Shown here piece by piece: positions 33,421-42,303 of a DNA stretch of 64,000 bases. The position numbers and the translations under genes were made by a program. Every line of letters begins with the position of its first letter. Positions within the stretch are counted from its first letter, which is position 1. The notes beneath the pieces are model-generated. The model made no database searches and was not told where the DNA came from. It saw only the letters and a program-made list of their open reading frames with translations. Source of the stretch: Streptomyces sp. ADI95-17. Its GTDB lineage: Bacteria; Actinomycetota; Actinomycetes; Streptomycetales; Streptomycetaceae. The stretch lies in the NCBI RefSeq assembly GCF_003846175.1, contig NZ_ML123048.1:742222-806221 (forward strand), in the 5' to 3' direction.

Positions 33421-33724
33421 GGCTCGCGGGGCGGGCCCCTCCGGGTCGTGGCGCTGTCGGCGGGCCTCGTCACGGTCGCGCCGGTGGTGGCCGCGTTCCT
33501 GCTGCGGGTCCGCGCCTGTGCACAGCGGGACGACCCGGCGGGCGCGGCACAGCGTTCCGGCACCGGATGCACCGAGCCGCGTTCCGGCACCGGACATACC
33601 GAACCGATATGTCCGATCTGTCGCGGGGATCGGGTCAAACGGTTCACACTGTCCATGTCGGCCGCACCGGCCGACGGGCCGCCCGGCCGTATCCGCAGGC
33701 TGTCGATCCAACGGGAGAAACACC
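33421..33724. other. Intergenic region with tandem duplication and palindrome
   Basis: 304 bp without a convincing gene. It holds a 27-bp tandem duplication (33552-33578 and 33579-33605, 23 of 27 identical) and, overlapping the second copy, the inverted repeat CGGACATA (33591-33598) and TATGTCCG (33608-33615). The promoter of the DUF4232 gene should lie here. Confidence 0.6.
33591..33615. promoter_or_regulatory. Candidate operator upstream of the DUF4232 gene
   Basis: Perfect 8-bp arms CGGACATA and TATGTCCG with a 9-nt centre, 110 bp before ATG 33725. The size and symmetry suit a dimeric repressor of TetR type. Confidence 0.45.
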
Positions 33725-34246
33725 ATGCGTCTTGGCTCCGCTCTCACCGCCGCACTCGCCGTCGCGGCCACCCTGCCACTGACCGGCACCGCGGCCTCCG
33801 CGACGACCGGTGCCACGAGCCGCCTCGCGACCTGCCAGGAGAAGGCCCTCTCCGTGCACGCCGCACCCGGCGGACAGCGGAACGTGGCCCGGATCGACGT
33901 CGTCAACAGCGGCGGCCGGACCTGTGTGGTGGACCGGATCCCCACGATCACCTTCCGGGGGCTCGACGGCTCCGCCGAGGCCGTCCCGCCCGCCGGGAGC
34001 GGCCCCTACGAGCTGTCCCCGGGCGAGCGGGCGTACGCCGCCGTGCGGACCGCGGACCCGGCGGCCACCGAGGGCCACGTCGTCGGCAGCCTCTCGGTGG
34101 CGGCGGACCCGTCCCATCCAGGGGTCACCTTCCGCGCGGCCGCCGTGGGCATGCCGGAGGGGGTCCATGTGTGGATTCCGGTGACCACCCTGTGGCAGGA
34201 GTCGCGGGCGGCGGCGGACAGCGCGCTGGCGGACGCGCTGGGGTGA
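33725..34246 (+). CDS. Exported DUF4232 protein
   Basis: 173 residues: a Sec signal peptide (MRLGSALTAALAVAATLPLTG, cleavage near ASA) and a DUF4232 beta-sandwich domain, with one Cys near each end of the first half (CQEKALSV; TCVVDRIPTI) likely to be disulfide-bonded. Function unknown; such proteins are abundant in Streptomyces secretomes. It converges on the next gene with 7 bp between stops. Confidence 0.85.
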   Translation: MRLGSALTAALAVAATLPLTGTAASATTGATSRLATCQEKALSVHAAPGGQRNVARIDVVNSGGRTCVVDRIPTITFRGLDGSAEAVPPAGSGPYELSPGERAYAAVRTADPAATEGHVVGSLSVAADPSHPGVTFRAAAVGMPEGVHVWIPVTTLWQESRAAADSALADALG

Positions 34247-34253
34247 GGCGCGA

Positions 34254-34661
34254 CTACAGTCCGTAGCTCGTGCCGCCGACGGTCCGCCGCGGGTCGGGGG
34301 CGGTCGTCGCGCACAGCGGGCCGCCCTCGAAACCGGTATTGACCAGGGCCGTGGCCCGGCCCGCGGAGTCCACCAGTTTCAGGGCGTGCCACCGCGGCAG
34401 CCAGAACACCCGGCCGCGGTGGACCGTGAGCAGTTCGGTGAGGGCCGCCGGGGCGTGTGTCCACACCTTCGGCAGTTCCTCGGCGTGGTCGAAGGCGGGG
34501 CGCAGCTGGAACCAGCCGTCGGCGCCGATGTCACCGGAGGTGAGCAGCAGTTCCACGGCCTGGCCGGGCTCCTGGTGGCACTTCTTGGTGTGGATCCAGT
34601 GGACGTGGTGACCGGGGCCGTAGCTGGTGCAGCCGTCGTTCTGGACGAGGTGGGGGAGCAT
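34254..34661 (-). CDS. Hypothetical protein, 135 residues
   Basis: No family recognised. The sequence is compact and mixed alpha/beta: a His- and Cys-containing N-terminus (CTSYGPGHHVHWIHTKKCHQ) that could bind metal, then FQLRPAFDHAEELPKVWTHAPAALTELL and a Trp/Arg patch (VFWLPRWHALKLVD). It has no signal peptide or membrane helix. Codon bias supports a real gene. ATG 34661. Confidence 0.6.
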   Translation of the reverse strand: MLPHLVQNDGCTSYGPGHHVHWIHTKKCHQEPGQAVELLLTSGDIGADGWFQLRPAFDHAEELPKVWTHAPAALTELLTVHRGRVFWLPRWHALKLVDSAGRATALVNTGFEGGPLCATTAPDPRRTVGGTSYGL

Positions 34662-34869
34662 GGTGTTCCGCCTTCCCGGGATCGTGGACCCCAGGTGCGC
34701 CGCCCCGGTGGTCCGCTGTTCCCCGCGCGCTGCGCACGGGGCCGGTCGTCACCCGGAGCACCCGCAGCGGAGCGGGGTGCCGTCCAGTTAGCCGGGGCTG
34801 TGCACTGGAACTCATGACCTGCGAGAACTCTATCCGACGGACGGCGGTGCCCGACGGGGGGTCAGGTGC

Positions 34870-36132
34870 TCAGCCGTGCAGCAGTACGGGGAAGGCCTCC
34901 ATGTCGTTCTGCGTCATCACCGGCAGCTTGCGGACCTCCTCGTCCGGGACGGCCGCCCGCAGTGCGGGGAAGCGCGCGAAGAGTGCCGGCAGGGCGACGG
35001 CCGCCTCCACGCGGGAGAGCGCCGCTCCGGGGCAGATGTGCGGGCCGTGACCGAAGGTCATGTGGCGGATCGGAGCCGGCCGGGTGATGTCGAAGGCGTC
35101 GGCGTCCGCCCCGTGCTGCTCGATGTCACGCCCGATGGCGCGATACGAGATCACCACTGCCTCGCCCTTCGCGATCACCTCGTCGCCCACCTGGATGTCC
35201 TCCGTGGCGAACCGCATCAGCAGATGGGTGGTGGGGGTGTCCCAGCGCAGGGTCTCCTCGATCACCGTCTCCCACGGGATCTCGCCGTCCAGGACGCGGC
35301 GGAGCTGGTCGGGGTGGGTGAGCAGGGCCCGTACGGCGTTGAGGATCAGCCCGATGGTGGTCTCGTGCCCGGCGGCCACCATGGCCTTGAGGTTGCCCAC
35401 CACCTCTTCCTCGGTGAGCGGTTCGCCGCCTTCCTCGGCCAGGATGAGCGCACTGGTGAGGTCGTCGGTGGGGCGCGCCTTCCTCTCCCGTACGAGAGCG
35501 GCGTAGAACACGTCCAACTCGGCGAGCAGCGCCAGTCGTTCCTCGTGCGGGGTGAGCGTGGAGAAGAACGCCTTGTACCGCTTCATCAGCATGGGGTGCT
35601 CGGCCTCGTCCACACCCATCAGCATGCCGACGACGCGCATCGGCAGCGGCTGGGCGAACACGGACTTGAGGTCGACCACACCGTTCTCGCTCCTGCCGCT
35701 CCGCTCGTCGAGCGCGTCGAGCAGTTCCTCGGTGAACTTCTCGATGTCCGGGCGGATCTCCTCCAGCCGGCGCGGGGTGAGTGCCTGGGAGGTCTTGGTC
35801 CGCAGCCGTCGGTGCTCGGCGCCGTCCACGGTGAACATGGAGCGGCCGGCGTCGATCATGCCGATCAGCGGCCACTCATGGGTGACCTCGCCGCGCTGCC
35901 ACAGTCCCCAGGCTTCGAGATCCTTGACCAGGCGGGGGTCGATGAGGAGTTGGCGGGCCAGTGCGTGCCGGGTGACGGTCAGGGCCGGAACGCCGAGCAG
36001 TTCGATCCTGGCGAGCGGACCGGCGGCGCGCAGTCGCGCCGTCTCTCCGTCCAGGTCCTGGACCAGCGGGTCGATGACGACGGGAGCGCCGCTCGAAGCG
36101 GCGCCCCGGGCAGCGGCGTGCGGGCAGTTCAC
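34870..36132 (-). CDS. Cytochrome P450, CYP154-like, complete motifs
   Basis: A 420-residue class I bacterial P450. I-helix AGHETT (254-259), K-helix EETLR (292-296), heme loop FGHGPHICPG (Cys367). The sequence resembles CYP154 enzymes, which hydroxylate macrolides, steroids or aromatics. Start GTG 36132 overlaps the stop of the upstream P450 (GTGA at 36129-36132), so the two are made together. CYP154-type genes are known to pair with EXXR-less CYP156/157 genes in conservons; here the pair stands alone. Confidence 0.9.
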   Translation of the reverse strand: MNCPHAAARGAASSGAPVVIDPLVQDLDGETARLRAAGPLARIELLGVPALTVTRHALARQLLIDPRLVKDLEAWGLWQRGEVTHEWPLIGMIDAGRSMFTVDGAEHRRLRTKTSQALTPRRLEEIRPDIEKFTEELLDALDERSGRSENGVVDLKSVFAQPLPMRVVGMLMGVDEAEHPMLMKRYKAFFSTLTPHEERLALLAELDVFYAALVRERKARPTDDLTSALILAEEGGEPLTEEEVVGNLKAMVAAGHETTIGLILNAVRALLTHPDQLRRVLDGEIPWETVIEETLRWDTPTTHLLMRFATEDIQVGDEVIAKGEAVVISYRAIGRDIEQHGADADAFDITRPAPIRHMTFGHGPHICPGAALSRVEAAVALPALFARFPALRAAVPDEEVRKLPVMTQNDMEAFPVLLHG

Positions 36133-37442
36133 GACGGGTCTCCTGTTGGACGGACGGGGGCGAACCGGACGGGCAGCGCGGTCATGCCCCGCAGGAAGGC
36201 GGACTGCCGCCGAACCAACTCGGGTACGGGGACCGCGAGTTCAAGGTCGGGGAGCCGGTCGAGCAGCACCTCGATGCCGGTGCGGGCGATGATCTCGGCG
36301 ATCTCCTGCGCGGGGAAGGGGCAGCGGTACTCGCCGTGGCTGAACGCCAGGTGGGCGCTGTTGCCGCGCTGACCGGACGGCCCGCCGGAGGCGGAGAGGT
36401 GCTGACGGATGTGCGGATCGGCGTTGGCCGCGCCCAGGCCCAGCAGCAGCATGTCCCCGGCGCGGATGCCACGGCCCCCCAGCCGGGTGTCCCGGGCCGC
36501 CCAGCGGCCGGCGAGGATCTGTGTCGGCCCTTCCTCCCAGAGCACCTCGTTCATGGCTTCGGCGACGCTGTGCCGGCCGCCGGTGAGCGCCACGGCGAAC
36601 TGGTCGTCGGTGAGCATCAGCCGGAGCGAGTTGCCGATCCAGTCGGCGGTGGTGAGGTGTCCCGCGGCCGTGATGGCCATCAGGTCGAGTACGTACTCCT
36701 CGTCGGTGAACTCCCCCGCGTACGCCAGCATGCGCGAGGTCACGTCGTTCCCGGGCGAGGCCCGGCGGGCCGCCAGCAGCCTCCGCATGCTCTCGCCGAA
36801 CCGCAGATGGGCCTCCTGCGCGCCCGGGCCGCCGTCGGCCAGGTGCCCGAGCACCTCGGCGATCCTGGGCCCGTCCGCGTCGGGGAATCCGACCAGGCGG
36901 GCGAGGACGAGCACCGGCAGCGGAACGGCGAAGTCGGCGATGAGGTCGGCCGCGCCCCGCTCGCAGAACCCGTCGACGAGGCGGTCCGCCAACTCCTCGC
37001 AGTCCCTGCGGAGTTCGAAGTGCTCGACCTCTTCGAGCGCCTGCCCGACCATCGCGGCGTGGCGTCGGTGCTCGGCGCCGGCGGTGAAGTAGATGGACGG
37101 CATCGGCCGGCCGACCATCGGCAGCAGCGGCCAGTCCTCGGGGATGTTCCCCCACTGGTTCCACAGCCCGACGTCCCTGGGGAACAACTCGCCGTCGCTG
37201 GTGACCTGGTGGAGTTCGCGGTAGCCGATGACCAGCCAGGCCGGAACCTCTCCGGGCAGTTCGACGGGCACGACGGGACCGTGTTCGCTCCGCATGGCGC
37301 GGTAGACGACATGGGGTTCCGTGTGGAATCCGGGTCCGCTGAGCGGCACGGCGGAGCGGCCGGCGCCTGCCGGGCAACGTCCGGTGCCGGGCTGCGGGGA
37401 TGCGGTCGGATGTCCGGACACCGCGGATGCGGGCGTCGTCAT
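36129..37442 (-). CDS. Cytochrome P450, CYP156/157-like, degenerate K- and I-helix
   Basis: A 437-residue P450 homologous to CvnE in this window (shared FGRWA/AGRWA..DT.LGG..I.AGD and AHLAFS..). The heme Cys is kept (FSHGEYRC, Cys374). The K-helix reads NEVLW (298-302), so the EXXR Arg is Trp; the I-helix reads AGHLTT (260-265), so the acid that helps proton delivery is Leu. Both changes argue against ordinary oxygen activation. It is translationally coupled to the CYP154-like gene, suggesting a partner or regulatory role. ATG 37442 follows GGAGA. No cvnABCD genes are near it. Confidence 0.88.
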   Translation of the reverse strand: MTTPASAVSGHPTASPQPGTGRCPAGAGRSAVPLSGPGFHTEPHVVYRAMRSEHGPVVPVELPGEVPAWLVIGYRELHQVTSDGELFPRDVGLWNQWGNIPEDWPLLPMVGRPMPSIYFTAGAEHRRHAAMVGQALEEVEHFELRRDCEELADRLVDGFCERGAADLIADFAVPLPVLVLARLVGFPDADGPRIAEVLGHLADGGPGAQEAHLRFGESMRRLLAARRASPGNDVTSRMLAYAGEFTDEEYVLDLMAITAAGHLTTADWIGNSLRLMLTDDQFAVALTGGRHSVAEAMNEVLWEEGPTQILAGRWAARDTRLGGRGIRAGDMLLLGLGAANADPHIRQHLSASGGPSGQRGNSAHLAFSHGEYRCPFPAQEIAEIIARTGIEVLLDRLPDLELAVPVPELVRRQSAFLRGMTALPVRFAPVRPTGDPS

Positions 37443-37853
37443 CGTACGGAATCTCCTGTGACGAGGGCTTCGCTCGTAGCGGTGGTCGGTTGATCAACGC
37501 GCCTTCACTATAAGGAAATTCGGTGAGCCTTCGGGCACTATTTGCGACTGTTCTCGCCACTGTTCCGATCCAGTGAGTCCGTTTTCTGAGCATGGCTGAC
37601 CAAAAGGACAGGGATGGCCCCGCCCCACTCCTCATCACCGGCCCGCCACCACCCGCCCCACCACTGAGCCCTCCGCGAATTCCCGCGCCGGGCACTTTCC
37701 GAAACGTTGACCCGGGCGCCGACCGGAACGCCGGACCGAACGTTGACATGCACCGGTCGCACGGTGAATTCTGATGCTCGAATCTCCAGAGTTCCAATCA
37801 TGTCTGCGCAGACATTGCCTATTTCACTGTTCGGTACGGACGGAGAACACTCC
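37443..37853. promoter_or_regulatory. Divergent region, P450 pair / GH31 gene
   Basis: 411 bp. A/T-rich near the P450 side (about 37498-37590). On the other side AACGTTGAC occurs twice (near 37703 and 37739), and TTGACA (37743-37748) with GAATTC 17 bp on (37766-37771) forms a plausible promoter for the GH31 gene. A 16-bp palindrome at 37800-37815 is listed separately. No gene is convincing here. Confidence 0.55.
37800..37815. promoter_or_regulatory. Perfect 16-bp palindrome, likely GH31 operator
   Basis: ATGTCTGCGCAGACAT is its own reverse complement. It lies 28 bp downstream of the putative -10 and 38 bp before the TTG start. Its first three bases form an ATG in frame with the GH31 gene but without a ribosome site, so that ATG is probably not a start. 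A roadblock repressor is a natural reading. Confidence 0.6.
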
Positions 37854-40526
37854 TTGCGGATACTCAAGAAACGTCCCGGTCAAGCGGCGGTCGGCACGCT
37901 CTCGGTGATCGTCCTCGCACTCACCGCCCTGACCGCCCCCGCCCCGCGGGCACAGGCCGCGGCGACGCCCTCGGGCACCCTGGACAGCACCACAAAGAAT
38001 GTGACGTGGCAGAGCCCGGTCTACGCCAAGGGCACCGTCGACTCCCCCGCCAAGTGCGGCACGGCCGCCGAGGACCCCGAGAACGCGGTCTGCGCCCGGT
38101 TCGACCTGACCGTCGACCCACCCGAGGGCCAGTGGGACGACAACCCCGAGGGCGGCGTACCCGTCTCCATCCAGTGGGAGACGCCCACGGACGACTTCGA
38201 CATGTACATCTACGACTCGGCCGGCAAACAGGTGGCCTCCAGCGCGGGCACCGCCGACCCCGAGTCCGCGGTCGTCCCGAAGGCTTCCGGGACGTACCAC
38301 GTGGTGGTCGTCCCCTACGACGTGCACAACAATTCCTTCAGCGGAAAGGCGTATCTGCCCGAGGCCACCGATGCCGGGAACCTCACCGGTTTCAGCGGCT
38401 CGCACGGCAGGTACGAGATCGCGGCCGGTGCCCTCAAGGCGCGCGCCGAGTTCTTCACCGACGACACGCTGCGGCTCCAGGCATCCCCGGACGGCGTACT
38501 CGCCGACCCGAAGGACAGCCACATGATCCGGCAGCAGCCCACCGCCCAGCCGCACACCAAGTCCTTCGACGCGGGCACCTATTACGGGATCCGTTCCAAG
38601 GGCGTGGTGCTGCGCGTGTACAAGAAGCCGTTGCGCTTCGGCCTCTACAAGGCCGACAACCGCACGGCCGTCTGGCAGGAGGCCGATCCACTGCGCTGGA
38701 CCGGCGGCGGCATGCGGCAGAGCCTGAAGCGCGGGGCCGACGAGCAGTTCTTCGGCGGCGGCGAGCAGAACGGCAGCTTCTCGCACCGCGACCGGGCCAT
38801 GAACGTCGGCAACAACACCAACTGGAACGAGGGCGGCTACAACAACTCCCAGCCGTTCTACCTCTCCACGGCCGGCTACGGCGTGTTCCGCAACACCATG
38901 ACGCCCGGCATCTACGACTTCGCCTCCCCGGTGAGGACCGGTCAGCAGGAACGGCGCCTGGACGCGTACTACTTCACCGGTGACACCAAGACGGTCATCG
39001 GCAAGTACACCTCCCTGGTGGGCAAGCCGTTCATGCCTCCGGTGTACGGGCTGGAGCCCGGCTCGGCCGACTGCTACCTCCACAACGCCAACCGGGGCGA
39101 GCGCCACACCCTGGACGCGCTGAAGGTCTCCGACAGCTATGTCGACAACGGTATGCCGCTCGGCTGGATGCTCGTCAACGACGGCTACGGCTGCGGTTAC
39201 GAGAACCTCCCGGAGACGGGTACGGGGCTCAACAAGAACCACGCCCAGCTCGGGCTCTGGACCCAGAACGGTCTGCCCGACGAGGCCGCGGAGGCCAAGG
39301 CCGGGGTACGCGTCCGCAAGCTGGACGTCGCCTGGGTCGGCGGTGGCTACGGCTTCGCGCTGGACGCCTGCGACCAGGCCAAGGCCGGCATCGAGAACAA
39401 CAGCGACGCCCGCGGCTTCGTCTGGCTGCCCGTGTCCTGGGCCGGTGCGCAGCGCTGCGGTGTGCTGTGGAGCGGGGACCAGAGCCTGTCCTGGGACTTC
39501 ATCCACTGGCAGATCCCGACATACGCCGGAGCGACCATGTCCGGCATCGCGTACAACACGGGCGACGTCGGCAGCATCTACCGTCACGACCCCGAGATGT
39601 ACACCCGCGACCTTCAGTGGAAGGCGTTCCTCCCGGCCATCATGACCATGGACGGCTGGGCCAGTGACATCACCACCAAGCAGCCGCACGACCAGCAGCC
39701 GTGGCTGGACGGTGAGCCGTACACCTCCATCAACCGCAAGTACCTGATGCTGAAGGAGCGGCTGCTGCCCTACATGTACACCCTGTCGAAGGAAGCCACC
39801 AAAACCGGTGTCGGCGCGGTCCGGCCGCTTGCGCTGGAGTATCCCGACGACCCGGCGGCGCTCGGTCCGGACGCCAAGTACGAGTTCCTGGCCGGGCCCG
39901 ACTTCCTGGTCGCGCCGGTGTACAGCGACACGGACGTCCGTGACGGCATCTACCTGCCGAAGGGCACCTGGACCGACTACTGGACAGGGAAGACGTACCA
40001 GGGCCCGACCACCGTCAACGGTTACAAGGCTCCGCTCGACACCCTGCCGCTCTTCGTCAGGGGCGGATCGATCGTGCCGATGTGGCCCGAGGGCACCGTG
40101 TCCTGGGAGTCCCGGGACCGGACCCGGCTCGGCTACGACATCCACCCGCAGGGCTCCACCGAGTACACGCTCTACGAGGACGACGGCGTGACGCGGAAGT
40201 TCGCCGAGGGCGCCTCGGCCACCCAGCACGTCCGGGTCCAGGCACCCGCCCACGGCAAGCAGGGCAGCACCACCGTCAGGATCGGTGCGAGTGTGGGGAG
40301 TTACCGGGGCAAGGTGTCCGCCCGCTCGTACGACCTCACCGTGCACGGCGAGCACGCGCCGTCGCAGGTCGTCATGGGCCACAGCCGCCTGCACCGGGTG
40401 AACTCGGCGGCGGAGCTCGCGAAGGCCGGGTCGGGCTGGTTCACCGACCCCGCGACCGGGATCACGGAGGTCAAGACGCCGTCCGTCTCCACCGGACGCG
40501 GCTTCACGGTCGAGCTGCGCAAGTAG
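37854..40526 (+). CDS. Secreted GH31 alpha-glucosidase family enzyme
   Basis: 890 residues from TTG 37854. I prefer this start because GGAGA sits seven bases upstream and a compact signal peptide follows (RILKKRPGQAAVG, hydrophobic core, cleavage near APRAQA); the ATG at 37800 has no ribosome site and is half of a palindrome. After the signal come a PPC-like beta-domain (DFDMYIYDSAGK), the GH31 N-terminal sandwich (FFGGGEQNG) and the catalytic barrel with the nucleophile Asp in VRKLDVAWVGGGYG and the acid Asp in LWSGDQSLSW. A C-terminal sandwich (LPLFVRGGSIVPMWPEG; YTLYEDDGVT) completes it. It should hydrolyse or transfer alpha-glucosyl units from extracellular glucans. Confidence 0.88.
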   Translation: MRILKKRPGQAAVGTLSVIVLALTALTAPAPRAQAAATPSGTLDSTTKNVTWQSPVYAKGTVDSPAKCGTAAEDPENAVCARFDLTVDPPEGQWDDNPEGGVPVSIQWETPTDDFDMYIYDSAGKQVASSAGTADPESAVVPKASGTYHVVVVPYDVHNNSFSGKAYLPEATDAGNLTGFSGSHGRYEIAAGALKARAEFFTDDTLRLQASPDGVLADPKDSHMIRQQPTAQPHTKSFDAGTYYGIRSKGVVLRVYKKPLRFGLYKADNRTAVWQEADPLRWTGGGMRQSLKRGADEQFFGGGEQNGSFSHRDRAMNVGNNTNWNEGGYNNSQPFYLSTAGYGVFRNTMTPGIYDFASPVRTGQQERRLDAYYFTGDTKTVIGKYTSLVGKPFMPPVYGLEPGSADCYLHNANRGERHTLDALKVSDSYVDNGMPLGWMLVNDGYGCGYENLPETGTGLNKNHAQLGLWTQNGLPDEAAEAKAGVRVRKLDVAWVGGGYGFALDACDQAKAGIENNSDARGFVWLPVSWAGAQRCGVLWSGDQSLSWDFIHWQIPTYAGATMSGIAYNTGDVGSIYRHDPEMYTRDLQWKAFLPAIMTMDGWASDITTKQPHDQQPWLDGEPYTSINRKYLMLKERLLPYMYTLSKEATKTGVGAVRPLALEYPDDPAALGPDAKYEFLAGPDFLVAPVYSDTDVRDGIYLPKGTWTDYWTGKTYQGPTTVNGYKAPLDTLPLFVRGGSIVPMWPEGTVSWESRDRTRLGYDIHPQGSTEYTLYEDDGVTRKFAEGASATQHVRVQAPAHGKQGSTTVRIGASVGSYRGKVSARSYDLTVHGEHAPSQVVMGHSRLHRVNSAAELAKAGSGWFTDPATGITEVKTPSVSTGRGFTVELRK

Positions 40527-40547
40527 CCGCCCGGCGCAGCGCCACAC

Positions 40548-40579
40548 GGCCGGGGGCCGTCTCCGGACGGCCCCCGGCC
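40548..40579. terminator. Bidirectional terminator, GH31 / DUF574
   Basis: Perfect 14-bp stem (40548-40561 with 40566-40579), tetraloop TCCG, between convergent genes. Confidence 0.9.
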
Positions 40580-40594
40580 CCTGTGCCCGGGACG

Positions 40595-41461
40595 CTACGG
40601 CTTGCGGGCGACCGCACCGTAGATCGGCACCGGCTGCGTCTCCACCGGAAGCTCACCGACGCTGAGTTCCGGATGCCAGTCGACGACCGGCACGAGGCCG
40701 GGCTCCACCATTTCCAGCCCGTCGAAGAACCGGCTGACGGCTCGGTGCGACCTCGGTACGAGCGTCACACCGCCCGCCGCGTACGAGGCCACCCCCTTCG
40801 CCACGCTCTCGGGGTCGAAGTCACCGGTGAGCTGTGACAGCACCAGGCAGCTCCCGGGGGCGAGCCGCTCCATCAGGCGCTCCACCAGCGCGTACGCCCC
40901 CTCGCTCCGGCCCTCCCCCTCGTCGCCGCCGTCCCCGTCGTCGACGAAGTGCAGCAGGGCGATGAGGGAGAGCGCGACGGGCCGGTCGAGATCGAGGACA
41001 TCGGCGGCGAGTCCGAGGATCCGCTCCGGCTGCCGCACATCGGCGTCGAGGTACGCCGTCGCTCCCTCGGCGGTCCCGCTCAGCAGCGCCCCGGCATGGG
41101 CCAGGACGATGGGGTCGTTGTCCACGTACACGACCCGGGCGTCGGGCGCCGTGCTCTGGACGATCTGGTGCAGATTGGGCTCGGTGGGAATGCCGGAGCC
41201 GATGTCGAGGAACTGCCGTATCCCCTCTTCGCCCGCCAGCCTGCGCATCGCCCGGTGCATGAACCACCGGTTGTGGCGCGCGATGCGTTTCGTGTCCGGC
41301 GAGAGCGCGGCGATCTGCCTCCCGAGCTCCTCGTCGACGGGATAGTTGTCCTTCCCGCCGAGGAACCAGTCGTACACCCGCGCGGGATGCGGCCTGGTGG
41401 TGTCGATGCGGTCCGGCTCCGGGTGAGCGGGAGGGGTGACGGACGGCTGATGCTCACTCAT
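40595..41461 (-). CDS. DUF574 (PF04672) S-adenosylmethionine-dependent methyltransferase
   Basis: 288 residues of the Streptomyces-type SAM methyltransferase family. The family opening RPHPARVYDWFLGGKDNYPVD is exact, followed by RQFLDIGSGIPT (SAM motif I), VVYVDNDPIV (motif II Asp) and PVALSLIALLHFV. The family is expanded in Streptomyces with mostly unknown substrates. ATG 41461 has GGAGG seven bases upstream. Confidence 0.93.
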   Translation of the reverse strand: MSEHQPSVTPPAHPEPDRIDTTRPHPARVYDWFLGGKDNYPVDEELGRQIAALSPDTKRIARHNRWFMHRAMRRLAGEEGIRQFLDIGSGIPTEPNLHQIVQSTAPDARVVYVDNDPIVLAHAGALLSGTAEGATAYLDADVRQPERILGLAADVLDLDRPVALSLIALLHFVDDGDGGDEGEGRSEGAYALVERLMERLAPGSCLVLSQLTGDFDPESVAKGVASYAAGGVTLVPRSHRAVSRFFDGLEMVEPGLVPVVDWHPELSVGELPVETQPVPIYGAVARKP

Positions 41462-41705
41462 GGAGACCTCCGGACACGGAACCGATCAAGCTATGGCCTT
41501 AACCTACCTGGGGGTCGCAAGAGTTATGCCCGTATACGTCACCCAGCCCGTCGCCCGGCACACCACCCGGTGCCGGTCCGGAGTTGGTTCCCGCTTGTCC
41601 CCCGCTTGAGCCCGGACGTTATCGGGTCGCTCGAACGGCGCCGACTCCGTAGGTTCTGGGGTGGAATCGAATCACCGTTCCCCCCGACCCTCCGGAGGCC
41701 CGCCT

Positions 41706-42197
41706 GTGACCGCCCCAACGCGTCGGCAGACGCGCGCCGTTCGGCCCCTCGCCACGGCCTTCGTGCGGTTCGTCGTGTGTGGTGGCGGGGTCGGGCTGGC
41801 GTCGAGCGCGGCGGTCGTGCTGCTCAGCGGGCGAATACCGATGGCCGTCGCGAACGCGCTGGTCACCGTCGTCTCCACGGTGCTCGCGACCGAGTTGCAC
41901 CGGCGGATCTCGTTCCGTAGCGAACGCCGGGGGTGGCGGGTCCATCTCCAGTCCGGGGCGACGGTCGCCGTGAGCTACGCGTTCACTACGGGGGCGCTGC
42001 TCTGCCTGTTCGCCGTGCGGCCGGAGCCCTCGCCGCTGGTCGCGCAGACGGTCTATCTGTCGGCGTCCGCCCTGGCGGGGGTCGGACGGTTCGTGCTGCT
42101 GCGGGTCGTCGTCTTCGGGAACCGCGGCCGGAGCGGGCACGGCCGTGCTCCGCACGACGACGCGCTGGACAAGTCCTCGGTGGTGATGGCCGTGTGA
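41706..42197 (+). CDS. GtrA-like membrane protein
   Basis: 163 residues with four transmembrane helices in the GtrA pattern: FVRFVVCGGGVGLASSAAVVLL, AVANALVTVVSTVLATELHRRISF, then two more, ending FVLLRVVVFG. GtrA proteins help move lipid-linked sugars across the membrane. Start GTG 41706 has GGAGG seven bases upstream and is preferred to GTG 41661. It lies 106 bp before the transferase-like gene on the same strand. Confidence 0.85.
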   Translation: MTAPTRRQTRAVRPLATAFVRFVVCGGGVGLASSAAVVLLSGRIPMAVANALVTVVSTVLATELHRRISFRSERRGWRVHLQSGATVAVSYAFTTGALLCLFAVRPEPSPLVAQTVYLSASALAGVGRFVLLRVVVFGNRGRSGHGRAPHDDALDKSSVVMAV

Positions 42198-42303
42198 CGC
42201 CCCCTCGGTGGCCGGCGCGGCGATCGTGCTGGTTGACTGTCGTGGCCGGTCGCACGGGCGAGCGGAGCCCGCGGGTGGGCCGGGGCGGACGAGGGGCGTG
42301 CGA

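Noticed and set aside
37800..37802. ATG as start of the GH31 gene
   Set aside because: No ribosome site and embedded in a perfect palindrome; TTG 37854 has both a ribosome site and a compact signal peptide.
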